Source: Acidobacteriota bacterium
GTDB lineage: Bacteria; Acidobacteriota; Terriglobia; Bryobacterales; Bryobacteraceae
Length of the DNA stretch: 6,902 nt
Direction of reading: 5' to 3'
Assembly (NCBI GenBank): GCA_016871135.1
Contig: VFZQ01000288.1
Span: 1 to 6,902, forward strand
Below, in pieces: positions 1 to 6,902 of the stretch (position 1 is its first letter; each line of letters starts with the position of its first letter). The position numbers were made by a program, and so were the translations under genes. The notes under the pieces are model-generated. The model saw only the letters and a program-made list of their open reading frames with translations. It searched no databases and was not told where the DNA came from.

Positions 1-10
1 GTGTTCTGAT

Positions 11-14
11 GGAG
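11..14 (+). promoter_or_regulatory. Ribosome binding site (GGAG) of the beta-propeller gene
   Basis: GGAG lies six bases before the ATG at 21, which is good spacing for a Shine-Dalgarno element. It favours that ATG over the in-frame ATG at 9, whose upstream bases are mostly outside the window. A TGA at 7-9 shares its last base with the ATG at 9, so an upstream gene may end here and couple translation to this one. Too little of that gene is visible to confirm it. Confidence 0.55.
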
Positions 15-20
15 AAACTT

Positions 21-1394
21 ATGAAAACGATCTTGACGTTAGCCGTTTCCCTTGTCGCCTGTGCCGAAGAATGGCCGCGTTTCCGGGGCGTAAACGGAAC
101 CGGCGTGGCGGCGTCGGCAAAATTACCGGTTGAGTTCGGACCGTCAAAGAACGTTGCCTGGAAAGCCGCCGTTCCGTTCGGGCAATCGTCGCCGATCGTT
201 TCGGGCGGACGAGTGTTCGTTACCGCCAGCGAGGGCGAGTCGTTGATCACGCTCGCTTTCGATGCGTCGAACGGCAAGCAGATATGGCGCCGCGAGTTGA
301 AGCGCGCCCATAAGAACGCAATCTATAAAGCCAACGACCCCGCTTCACCGACGCCCGCCTCCGACGGCAAGTCCGTCTACGTATTCTTTCCGCACTTCGG
401 CCTGATCGCTTACACGCACGCGGGAAAAGAAAAATGGCGCGCTCCGTTGGGCCCGTTCGAAAACTTCTATGGCATGTCGGCCGGGCCGATCGTGTCCGGC
501 GGCGTTGTCATTTTGCTCGCCGATCAGACCAGTGGATCGTACCTGCTCGCCCTCGACAAAGAAACCGGCAAACAAAAATGGAAGACCGAGCGACGCGAGC
601 ACCGCGAAAGCTGGGGCATTCCAATCGTGCACGAAGATCAATTGATCACCGTCGGGACATCGCGCGTGGAGTCCTATCATCTTTCGACCGGCGAACCGCG
701 CTGGTGGATGGCGCTGCCGTCGTTCGGTTCGATGGGATCGCCGGTAGTCAGCGGCGACAGCGTGATCGTCACCGCGGACGGCACCGATAAGCCGTGGATT
801 CCGTCGTGGGATTCGGTGCTCGCCAAATACGACAAAGATAAAGACGGCAAACTATCGATCGAAGAAGGCAAGGAAGACAAGGAGTGGGGTGAACACCTCG
901 CGTGGGTCGACACCGACCATAACAAGATCGTGGATGCCGCCGAGTGGGACGAGGCCAGTAAATTGGGAATGGGTGAGTACGGCGCGGTGGCAATTCCGCT
1001 AGCGAGCAAAGGCCGCGTCGAAAGCTCCGCCGCCAAATGGCGCTTCAAGCGGAATCTGCCTTACATTCCGTCGCCCCTTGTTTACGACGGCGTCTTCTAC
1101 ATGGTGAAAACCGGTGGAATCGTGACGACGCTCAATCCGGCCGATGGTTCGCTGCAAAAACAGGGGCGCAGCGAGAAGGCGCTGGGCGAGTATTACGCCT
1201 CGCCCGTAGCTGGCGCGGGTAAGATTTACCTGCTCAGCGAAGAGGGGAAGGTCTCGGTCTTAAAGGCCGGAGCGCAGTGGGAAGTGCTGGCCGTCAACGA
1301 TCTCGGCGAAGAGTGCCGTGCAACGCCCGCCATCAGCGGCGACCGCATCTTCATTCGCACGCGCGGGAACTTGTACGCGTTCGCGGAACGCTAA
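21..1394 (+). CDS. Exported PQQ-like beta-propeller repeat protein with two EF-hands
   Basis: A secreted or membrane-anchored WD40/PQQ-like beta-propeller protein of 457 aa, complete at its 3' end. The N-terminus is a short signal peptide (K2, then a hydrophobic core). It ends in LVAC (residues 11-14), which fits a lipobox, and in A-C-A, which fits signal peptidase I, so lipoprotein versus soluble periplasmic export is open. The mature part starts with WPRFRG (18-23), typical of this family. Blade motifs of the D-x-x-T/N-G-K-x-x-W kind recur near residues 80-89, 131-139, 177-187, 219-228 and 370-377. An insert between blades carries a canonical EF-hand loop (D271-E282) and a second one (D297-E308). 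I see no evidence that it binds PQQ or has dehydrogenase activity; the repeats define the fold only, and the substrate is unknown. The start was chosen from the GGAG at 11-14; an ATG at 9 would add four residues. It converges on recN with overlapping stops. Confidence 0.9.
   Translation: MKTILTLAVSLVACAEEWPRFRGVNGTGVAASAKLPVEFGPSKNVAWKAAVPFGQSSPIVSGGRVFVTASEGESLITLAFDASNGKQIWRRELKRAHKNAIYKANDPASPTPASDGKSVYVFFPHFGLIAYTHAGKEKWRAPLGPFENFYGMSAGPIVSGGVVILLADQTSGSYLLALDKETGKQKWKTERREHRESWGIPIVHEDQLITVGTSRVESYHLSTGEPRWWMALPSFGSMGSPVVSGDSVIVTADGTDKPWIPSWDSVLAKYDKDKDGKLSIEEGKEDKEWGEHLAWVDTDHNKIVDAAEWDEASKLGMGEYGAVAIPLASKGRVESSAAKWRFKRNLPYIPSPLVYDGVFYMVKTGGIVTTLNPADGSLQKQGRSEKALGEYYASPVAGAGKIYLLSEEGKVSVLKAGAQWEVLAVNDLGEECRATPAISGDRIFIRTRGNLYAFAER
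831..944 (+). other. EF-hand pair within the beta-propeller protein
   Basis: Two 12-residue calcium-binding loops are encoded here. The first is D-K-D-K-D-G-K-L-S-I-E-E, with acidic ligands at loop positions 1, 3, 5 and 12 and glycine at 6, a textbook EF-hand. The second is D-T-D-H-N-K-I-V-D-A-A-E, which keeps D1, D3, N5, D9 and E12 but has lysine instead of glycine at position 6. They lie 14 residues apart, closer than in a classical calmodulin-type pair, and resemble the compact dockerin/EF-hand inserts of extracellular bacterial proteins. Calcium binding is inferred from the ligand pattern. Confidence 0.85.
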
Positions 1395-3058
1395 ATCGCG
1401 CCCGCTTTGATAAGCTGTTCGGCGTGCTTGAGCGCTTCCGGCGTGAGGCGTTGGCCGCTCAGCATACGGCCGATTTCACGCGTCCGCTCCTCCGCCGACA
1501 ACTCGCCGACCTCGGTAACCGTGCGGTCTTTCAGCACCTTTTTCTCGACGCGATAGTGATGGTCGGCGAAGCTGGCGATCTGCGCTTGATGCGTGACACA
1601 CAACACCTGATAGCCGCGGCTCAGTTCCTTCAAGCGCCGACCGACCGCGTCGGCCGCCTCGCCGCCAATACCGGCGTCGACCTCGTCGAACACCAATAAA
1701 TGCCGGGTTCCGGCGGGGTGTTCGCGTTCGACGCATGTTTTCAATGCCAGCGCGATTCTCGAGACTTCGCCTCCGCTCGCCACCTTCGATAATGCCCGCG
1801 GTTCCTCGCCGCGATTGGCGCTCACGCGGAATTCGATGGCGTCGAAGCCGCTGGCGCTCCAGGGCGCGTCGCCGATGTCGACAACGAACGAAGTACCCGC
1901 CATCGCCAGGGCGCTCAACTCTTTTTCAACGCGCTTTTCGAGCTGGCGCGCGGCGTCCTTGCGAAGGCCACGTAACTGCGCCGCGGCGATTTCGAATTGC
2001 TTACCGAGCTTTATGCGCCGCTCGGCGATCTCGGCGCGGCGCTCGCTGGCGGTTTCGACCGTACGCATCTTTTCTCGAAGCTCGTCGAGGAAACGCAGGA
2101 TGTCTTCAATCGATGCGCCGTACTTACGCTTCAATTTGTCCATCGCCGCCAGCCGCGTTTCAACGGACTCCAGTTTTTCCGGGTCGGCCTCCAAATGCGC
2201 GAGATAGTCGCGCAGCGTACGGCCCGCCTCCTCGAGCGCGATCACGGCGGGCTTAAGCATGTCCGCCAGTTCGCTCAACGACGAGTCGATCCGCACTAGC
2301 TCTTCGATCCGCCGCTGTGCCGTCCGCGCTTGCGTCAACGCGGAATCCGGGGCATCGTAGAGCGCGGTGAACGCGGCCTCGGCGTGGTCGGACAAGCGGC
2401 CGACATTCTGCAGTACGCGCCGTTGATTGTCCAGCTCGGCGTCTTCGCCGCCCAGCGGTGCGACCGCTTCGATTTCTTTCCGCTGGAAGGTCCACAAATC
2501 GGCCAGCCGCAGTTGCTCCTGCTCGCGTTGCGCGATCTCTTCGAGTTCACGATCGCACGCACGCCACGCTTCGTAGATGGCTCCGACGTCGTCGCGCTTG
2601 GCTTTCGCGCCGGCGAAACTGTCCAACATCTCGCGCTGGGCGATCGGGTCGTGCAACTGCTGCTGCTCGTTCTGTCCGTGGATGTCACCGAGGTGCGGCG
2701 CGAGCGCTTTCAACAATGCCGCGGTGACGGGCCGGCTGGCGGCGAAGGCGCGCGACTTGCCATTTGCGGCGATCTCCCGCTCAATCAGAATCTCACCGTC
2801 TTCGGTGTCGATGCCGGCTTCGGCCAGCACGGCACGTGTGGCTGACGACGCTTCAAAAATCGCGCTCACCCGCGCCAGTTTCTCGCCCGTGCGAATCATC
2901 TCGGTGGAGGCGCGGCCGCCGAACAGCAGGCCCAGCGAATCGACGAGAATCGACTTGCCGCTACCCGTTTCACCGGTCAGCAAATTGAGGCCCGTGTGAA
3001 AGCGCAGCCGCTGCCGTTCGACGACGGCGAAGTTTTCGACGTGAAGTTCAACGAGCAT
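1391..3058 (-). CDS. recN: DNA repair protein RecN
   Basis: An SMC-like ATPase of double-strand-break repair, acting in the cytosol with RecA on broken or incoming DNA. The protein is 555 aa, close to the usual RecN length of about 550, and appears intact. The N-terminus (MLVELHVENFAVVE) matches the family. The Walker A motif GETGSGKS is at residues 29-36. The middle, about 150-380, is rich in Glu, Arg, Leu and Ala and forms the coiled-coil arms. The C-terminal head has the ABC signature ASGGE (427-431), Walker B LLVFDEVDAG (454-463) with the catalytic Glu, and the switch His in VTHQAQ (H490). The ATG at 3058 was chosen because it gives the conserved N-terminus. An in-frame TTG at 3112 would add 18 residues that do not look like RecN. 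The start overlaps the end of the DUF1648 gene by 11 bases with no strong Shine-Dalgarno, which suggests translational coupling. No LexA-type box was recognised nearby. Confidence 0.97.
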   Translation of the reverse strand: MLVELHVENFAVVERQRLRFHTGLNLLTGETGSGKSILVDSLGLLFGGRASTEMIRTGEKLARVSAIFEASSATRAVLAEAGIDTEDGEILIEREIAANGKSRAFAASRPVTAALLKALAPHLGDIHGQNEQQQLHDPIAQREMLDSFAGAKAKRDDVGAIYEAWRACDRELEEIAQREQEQLRLADLWTFQRKEIEAVAPLGGEDAELDNQRRVLQNVGRLSDHAEAAFTALYDAPDSALTQARTAQRRIEELVRIDSSLSELADMLKPAVIALEEAGRTLRDYLAHLEADPEKLESVETRLAAMDKLKRKYGASIEDILRFLDELREKMRTVETASERRAEIAERRIKLGKQFEIAAAQLRGLRKDAARQLEKRVEKELSALAMAGTSFVVDIGDAPWSASGFDAIEFRVSANRGEEPRALSKVASGGEVSRIALALKTCVEREHPAGTRHLLVFDEVDAGIGGEAADAVGRRLKELSRGYQVLCVTHQAQIASFADHHYRVEKKVLKDRTVTEVGELSAEERTREIGRMLSGQRLTPEALKHAEQLIKAGAI

Positions 3059-3491
3059 CTTGTGACATCTTGTAAAAGCCGAAGCCGAGGACAGCAAGAA
3101 TTGCGGCGACAAATCCCAGCATCCAGAGACCGAGGCTCTGTCCGCGCGCCATGCCCCAAACGATCCTCGCGATCATCGCCATCGTAACCAGCTTCAACAA
3201 ACGCAGCATATCGATCGAAATATGGAGCTTTCGCTCCGTTCGCTCGCCCGGAACGTTGATCAGATCTGGATAACGCGGGGCGAACGTGAGCGCGGCGAAC
3301 AAGCTCACGCAGGCCCCGGCAACAAACAACAGCGTTCCTTTACCGCCCCATCCATCGGGCTCGCCGCGCAGGTTGAAATGCGTCGGAATCTCCGCCGGGA
3401 TAGAAGTCCAGTAGACGGCGACGACCGCCAGGGCGGCGGCCATCAACAGCGCGCTCAACGCGTCGATCGTTATCGAGAGTCCGCGGGACAT
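3048..3491 (-). CDS. DUF1648 domain-containing small membrane protein
   Basis: An integral inner-membrane protein of 147 aa and unknown function. Four hydrophobic stretches (about 10-29, 52-71, 95-114 and 121-140) suggest four transmembrane helices. Between the first two lies the DUF1648 signature: IPAEIPTHFNLRGEPDGWG (residues 31-49) followed by G-K. This domain also forms the N-terminal part of SdpI-type proteins, which include the Bacillus immunity/signalling protein SdpI. Here it stands without the full SdpI region, so an immunity role should not be assumed. The ATG at 3491 was chosen because it gives a sensible membrane-protein start. Longer in-frame starts up to 3575 would run into the receptor coding region and add a basic, non-conserved leader. 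It begins four bases after the receptor stop and overlaps recN, so it is probably cotranscribed with both. No clear ribosome binding site is seen. Confidence 0.88.
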   Translation of the reverse strand: MSRGLSITIDALSALLMAAALAVVAVYWTSIPAEIPTHFNLRGEPDGWGGKGTLLFVAGACVSLFAALTFAPRYPDLINVPGERTERKLHISIDMLRLLKLVTMAMIARIVWGMARGQSLGLWMLGFVAAILAVLGFGFYKMSQDAR

Positions 3492-3495
3492 GCAA

Positions 3496-6400
3496 CTAAA
3501 ATTGTAGCCGCAGCGAGGCCTGTGTTTGCCGCGGCGGCTTGGCCGACAGTACCCTACCGAAGGTCGAGGGCTCATCGACGAACCGCTCCGGCAGATCGAG
3601 GTTCGTGCGGTTAAACAGGTTGAACGACTCGATCGAAAATGTCAGGCGGAAGCGCTCAATCGGAATTACCTTGGCAATCGATGCATCGACGGTCGCCAGC
3701 GCGGGACCCGTGAGAACATTGCGGCCCGCGTTGCCGAACGAGTAGCGGGCGGGAATCGAAAACGCCTCGGTGCGGAACCAGCGGTTCGCGCTCCGATTGT
3801 CGATGGTCGCCGCGCCGTTGACATTCGGCCGGTCATAGCCGAACGTGCCGCCCGTGTTGCCGGTGTTCGAATTGTCGAAGCGGAGGTAAGGCGAGAACGG
3901 CTGGCCCGACTGCACCGCGAAGAGCGACCGCACTTCGACGCCGCGCGGCAGTTGCCACATCGCCGTGCCCGTCGCGCGTTGACGCATGTCGAAGCTGGAG
4001 AGTGCGCGCTCGGCGCGGTAGTTGCGGCTGTTCTGCGGGAAGTTCTTGTCTGGACCGCTCGTTAGAAACGAAGACGTATCATCGATCGACTTGCCGTAGG
4101 TATAAGACGCGAGCAGCGAAACTCCCCGCGTCATGCGTCGGTTCAGATTGACTTGCAGCGAATGGAAGTTCGAGTTCGCGCCGTTCTCAATAAAGAAGAT
4201 TCCACCGAAGCGTGGCTGCGGCCGGTTGGCCTGCGGATTGCCGGGCGCGGGCAGCGGCTGATTGAGATCACGCGCGCGAGCCAACAGCGTGCCCTTCGTG
4301 CCAATGTAGCCGAGCGACAGCGTTGTCGAACGGTCCAGCAGACGTTCGACATTGAAGCTCCAGTGCTGCAGGTAGGTCGTGCGAGTGTCGGGATTGACCG
4401 TGTTGAGCGTAGCAGGCGGCACGATGCCGCCATTTGATGGGAACGGATTGGTGAGCGACGGGAACACTGTCGCCGTTGGGAACCAGACGCGGATGTTGAA
4501 GAACGGCGGGTTGAAGTACTGCGAGGAGTTGACGACGAAAATACCGGCGTCGAAGAAGACGCCGTAGCCCGCGCGAATCGTCGTTGCCGAGTTCATCTGC
4601 CACGCCGCGCCGAGCCTCGGCGCGAAGTTGTTGCGGTCCGGCCTGGTAACACCGCGAGCGATGCCGTTGGTCCCCACGCGCGCGAGTACGCCGGTTGCCG
4701 GATCGAACGCCGACATGCGGTCGAAGCGGTCGGTAGGCGGAGAGAAGTACTCATGCCGCAGTCCGAGATTTAGCGTTAGTCTCCGCGCCACGCGCCAATC
4801 GTCTTGAAAGAAGAGCCCGCTGAAGTAGCTGCGCAGCGTTTGCTGGTTGTCAAACTGCGACTGAATCGACGTCTGTGGAAAGCCGAGTAGAAGATCGCCC
4901 AGGCCGGCGCCGGTCAGAGCGCCGCCGAAGGTGAGCTGACCGCGCGAGAAGTAGTCGAGAAAACCGTTGGCCTCCTGGCGACGCGCATCGGCTCCGAACT
5001 TCAGAAGATGCTTGCCGCGCTGTATTTGCAAGGTTTCGGTGAGTTGATACGTGTTGCCGGTGCGGCCCAGCGGCAGCGGCGTCGCGTCTCCGATCGATGA
5101 GAAGCCTTGCACGTTGATCAGCGGATAACCGAAATCGCGCGGCTGCACGTTGAGCCATGACACGCCCCACTCGCGGCCGACATCGCGCAGGTGGTTCTGC
5201 GGACGGACATCGCGCAAGCTGCGCGTGAATCCGGCGCGGAGCGAATGCAGCGCGGTGGGCGTGAACGCTCGGGTGTGATGAATCATCGCGCTGTGGCCGC
5301 AGTTCTCGACGAAGTTGCCGAAGCCGGGAATCGACTGCGCCTCCTCTGCATAGGGTTCGAATAGATCCTGCGTTGAGAAGCTGTATCGCACGTTGATCTC
5401 ATCGCGGCGCCCGAGTTTGGCGTCACCGCGCGCGCTGACTTGCGGCGCGTTGTCTGTCAGCACGGGTTGCGCTTGGGATGTGAGAGGAAAAAGCGCCAGT
5501 ACGCGCGACGAGAGCGGATGGATGCGGTTGGCCGGGATCACGTTGCCGGGAAACGGACGCTGGGCGAACGGGTCGATAATCGTGCGGCCGAGACTCGCCA
5601 GATCGCCCGACCGCTGGGCTTGCGTGGGTACCACGCCAAGTCGCGGAAAACCGCGGCGTTCGACGAGACCCGCGGAGTTGGCGTAAAAGAAGGCGCGATC
5701 GCGGCGGATCGGCCCGCCGGCCGCGCCGCCGAACTGATTGCGTTGATAGCGCGCTTTCGTATCGCCTTCGAAGAGATTTCGCGAATCGAGTTGGCGGTTG
5801 CGGAAGTATTCGTAGACTTCGCCGTGCAGTTCATTTGTGCCCGCGCGCGTGATGACATTGACCTGCCCGCCCGCCGAGCGCCCGAATTCCGCGCCGTAGG
5901 AGTTCGTCTCCACGCGAAATTCCTGAATCGTTTCGACTGGAGGCTGCGAGACGAACCGGTTGTTATAAGGATCGTTGTTGTCGACGCCGTCGAGCAGAAA
6001 CTGATTGAACTCTTCGCGCGCGCCGGCTGCATGCATCGCGAACGCGCCGCGGTTCGATAGCTCGGAATCCTGCGCCGGCGGGGCGACGCCGGGCGCAAGC
6101 AGCGCGAGCTGCAGAAAATCACGCCGGTTCAACGGGAGCGACCGAATACGCTCGGCGTCAAGTGTGAGGCCAGTGGGCGCGGCGCCGGACACAGCCGCGA
6201 CTTCCGTCACCGTCCGCGTCCCAGCGACCGCGAGCGTCACATCTTCCGCGCGCGACTCGTTCGGCGCAATGCGCACGCCCTCTCGAACGAGCGCCGCGAA
6301 GTTAGCGGCTTCGACGGTCAGCCGGTACGTCGATGCCGCCAGTTGCAGGAACTGGTATGAGCCGTCAGGCCCCGTGCGAGTCACGCGTTTCATTCCACGC

Positions 6401-6534
6401 GTCTCTTCCTGGACGACCACCGTCGCCAGCGGCAGCGGCGCACCGGACGGATCGGTGACGTGGCCGCCAAGCGTTCCGGTTGTGACCTGCGCCGAGACCG
6501 CACCTATGGCGAGGTATACGAGGGCGTACTTCAC
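3496..6534 (-). CDS. TonB-dependent, Oar-like outer-membrane receptor with carboxypeptidase-regulatory domain
   Basis: A 1012-aa outer-membrane beta-barrel protein, complete and of normal length for acidobacterial Oar-like receptors. Order: signal peptide (residues 1-15, cut after V-S-A); a carboxypeptidase-regulatory/CNA-B-like beta-sandwich (about 18-105, with GGHVTDPSGAPLPLATVVV and GPDGSYQFLQL); a plug domain (about 125-235, with the family motif LDGVDNNDPYNNR at 181-193, EFRVETNSYGAEFGRSAGGQ and NVITRAGTNELHG); then a long barrel of alternating aromatic strands. The C-terminus is LRLQF, and the final Phe is the usual BAM recognition signal. A weak TonB-box-like stretch (TVTEVAAV) lies near 108-115. 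Family members are energised by TonB-ExbB-ExbD. Myxococcus Oar takes part in protein export and signalling, while the acidobacterial paralogs have no known ligand. The start is GTG, preceded by AAGAGA; an in-frame TAA four codons upstream rules out a longer protein. It is the first gene of the minus-strand group. Confidence 0.95.
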   Translation of the reverse strand: MKYALVYLAIGAVSAQVTTGTLGGHVTDPSGAPLPLATVVVQEETRGMKRVTRTGPDGSYQFLQLAASTYRLTVEAANFAALVREGVRIAPNESRAEDVTLAVAGTRTVTEVAAVSGAAPTGLTLDAERIRSLPLNRRDFLQLALLAPGVAPPAQDSELSNRGAFAMHAAGAREEFNQFLLDGVDNNDPYNNRFVSQPPVETIQEFRVETNSYGAEFGRSAGGQVNVITRAGTNELHGEVYEYFRNRQLDSRNLFEGDTKARYQRNQFGGAAGGPIRRDRAFFYANSAGLVERRGFPRLGVVPTQAQRSGDLASLGRTIIDPFAQRPFPGNVIPANRIHPLSSRVLALFPLTSQAQPVLTDNAPQVSARGDAKLGRRDEINVRYSFSTQDLFEPYAEEAQSIPGFGNFVENCGHSAMIHHTRAFTPTALHSLRAGFTRSLRDVRPQNHLRDVGREWGVSWLNVQPRDFGYPLINVQGFSSIGDATPLPLGRTGNTYQLTETLQIQRGKHLLKFGADARRQEANGFLDYFSRGQLTFGGALTGAGLGDLLLGFPQTSIQSQFDNQQTLRSYFSGLFFQDDWRVARRLTLNLGLRHEYFSPPTDRFDRMSAFDPATGVLARVGTNGIARGVTRPDRNNFAPRLGAAWQMNSATTIRAGYGVFFDAGIFVVNSSQYFNPPFFNIRVWFPTATVFPSLTNPFPSNGGIVPPATLNTVNPDTRTTYLQHWSFNVERLLDRSTTLSLGYIGTKGTLLARARDLNQPLPAPGNPQANRPQPRFGGIFFIENGANSNFHSLQVNLNRRMTRGVSLLASYTYGKSIDDTSSFLTSGPDKNFPQNSRNYRAERALSSFDMRQRATGTAMWQLPRGVEVRSLFAVQSGQPFSPYLRFDNSNTGNTGGTFGYDRPNVNGAATIDNRSANRWFRTEAFSIPARYSFGNAGRNVLTGPALATVDASIAKVIPIERFRLTFSIESFNLFNRTNLDLPERFVDEPSTFGRVLSAKPPRQTQASLRLQF

Positions 6535-6675
6535 TCTCTTAGTTTACGATCCACCGTGAAAATTTCCCTGAGAGGAATATTTCTCTCCGCGCACTCTGTA
6601 TATAGACACCTCCGGCGAGCCACGGAGACTGAACAAGGGCGCGGGATTGAGACACCTCGCGCCCTCGTACCTTCC
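6535..6675. promoter_or_regulatory. Divergent intergenic control region
   Basis: This 141-bp gap separates the minus-strand receptor start from the plus-strand ComEC-like start, so promoters for both directions are expected here. The half nearest the receptor (about 6540-6610) is clearly AT-richer than the flanking genes and contains TATATA at 6599-6604, a possible -10 element on either strand. No convincing TTGACA-like -35 lies at 16-18 bp from it on either strand, so no specific promoter is assigned. The segment also holds the near-palindrome at 6570-6587. The region is called by position and composition only. Confidence 0.5.
6570..6587. repeat. 18-bp near-perfect inverted repeat, possible operator
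   Basis: GAGAG (6570-6574) and CTCTC (6583-6587) are perfect inverted arms around an AATATT core (6576-6581). Only the pair at 6575/6582 (G versus T) breaks the symmetry, so 16 of 18 positions match. The centre lies about 44 bp upstream of the receptor GTG, in the promoter or untranslated leader zone. The size and symmetry fit a dimeric regulator site, but no known regulator consensus was recognised. Confidence 0.4.
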
Positions 6676-6902
6676 ATGCCGGAATTCACCATCGATCGCC
6701 AGCCTGCTTGGAACGAGCCCATGCTTGTGCCCGCCGTGGGTGTGGTGTGCGGTGTGATGGTTGCACGCGTCGCCCCATTCTCGATCGGCGAAGCGGCGCT
6801 TTTGTTGTTGTTCTTTGGCGCGTTCGCGCTCCTTCGCGGCGCCAAGTGGCGCCGAACGACCTGTCTTGGATTCGCCGCCGCGGCGCTCGGCACCGCGGCG
6901 GT
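6676..6902 (+). CDS. comEC: ComEC/Rec2-like DNA uptake protein, N-terminal fragment
   Basis: An open frame that runs off the window edge: 75 codons plus two bases, no stop. The visible protein has a polar leader (residues 1-14), then hydrophobic segments at about 16-31, 37-53 and from 61 to the edge. They are joined by short basic loops (R54, K57, R59, R60). The pattern E-P-M-L-V-P-A-V-G-V-V-C-G-V, A-R-V-A-P-F, then a Leu-rich helix and an Arg-rich turn, resembles the N-terminus of ComEC/Rec2 proteins (DUF4131 region). These form the inner-membrane channel that carries single-stranded DNA into the cytosol during natural transformation. The ATG at 6676 was chosen as the first clear ATG; the in-frame ATG at 6721 is an alternative and may fit the family better. 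Neither has a strong Shine-Dalgarno. The diagnostic competence and beta-lactamase-like domains lie outside the window, so another polytopic membrane protein remains possible. Confidence 0.6.
   Translation, partial: MPEFTIDRQPAWNEPMLVPAVGVVCGVMVARVAPFSIGEAALLLLFFGAFALLRGAKWRRTTCLGFAAAALGTAA

Noticed and set aside
1..9. End of an upstream gene (GTG TTC TGA)
   Set aside because: Only two codons and a stop are visible. The TGA/ATG overlap hints at an upstream gene, but it cannot be supported from nine bases.
1735..2256. Long plus-strand open frames opposite recN (for example 1735-2256 and 2330-2845)
   Set aside because: They lie entirely antisense to a well-supported recN. Their translations are Arg/Ala-rich without recognisable motifs, which is typical of shadow frames in GC-rich DNA.
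3048..3491. DUF1648 protein as a toxin-immunity (SdpI-like) component
   Set aside because: The protein is short and lacks the full SdpI region, and no toxin or processing gene is adjacent, so an immunity role is not supported.
3526..4065. Plus-strand open frames opposite the receptor (3526-4065, 5440-6060, 6005-6559)
   Set aside because: They are antisense to a complete receptor with clear domain order. Their products are low-complexity Arg/Ala or Ser/Thr-rich and have no ribosome binding site or family features.
6597..6608. TGTATATAGACA considered as an operator or SOS/LexA-type box
   Set aside because: Symmetry is imperfect and it matches no LexA consensus I can name. It is more simply part of the AT-rich promoter zone.
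6837..6854. GC-rich hairpin, 7-bp stem with AAGT loop, considered as a terminator
   Set aside because: It has no run of T after the stem, lies inside the open ComEC-like reading frame, and the stem half GGCGCC is itself palindromic, a common chance event in GC-rich sequence.
6531..6893. Minus-strand open frame of 120 codons upstream of the receptor
   Set aside because: It is opposite the ComEC-like frame, which has coherent transmembrane segments. The minus-strand product is a Pro/Arg/Thr/Ala mix with no fold signature and would overlap the receptor start.

Overview
This 6.9 kb window from a GC-rich genome carries four complete protein genes and the start of a fifth. The family mix suggests Acidobacteriota, perhaps Solibacteres/Bryobacterales. 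It combines a large TonB-dependent, Oar-like receptor with an N-terminal carboxypeptidase-regulatory domain, and a secreted PQQ-like beta-propeller that begins its mature part with a W-P-R-F-R-G motif and holds EF-hands. The taxonomy is an inference from these families, not a sequence match.

Layout: positions 21-1394 (+) encode the exported beta-propeller protein with two EF-hand loops. It converges on recN (minus strand), and the two stop codons overlap. Three minus-strand genes are packed head to tail from 6534 down to 1391. They are the Oar-like receptor (GTG start at 6534), a small DUF1648-type membrane protein that begins four bases after the receptor stop, and recN, whose ATG lies inside the end of the DUF1648 gene. 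This spacing suggests one transcription unit reading receptor, DUF1648 protein, RecN. The only sizeable gap is 141 bp (6535-6675). It is AT-richer than its surroundings, contains an 18-bp near-palindrome, and should hold the promoters for the receptor unit and for the divergent gene that starts at 6676 (+). That gene runs off the window and resembles the N-terminus of a ComEC/Rec2 DNA-uptake channel.

Functional picture: the receptor and the propeller protein act in the envelope, RecN acts in cytosolic double-strand-break repair, and the ComEC-like protein would act in DNA import across the inner membrane. A recombination-repair gene and a DNA-uptake gene flanking the same control region is suggestive, but no joint pathway is shown. 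No RNA genes, CRISPR arrays, insertion sequences, phage genes or convincing intrinsic terminators were seen. Apart from the points listed as findings this looks like ordinary chromosomal sequence, and I found no clear sign of an undescribed system.
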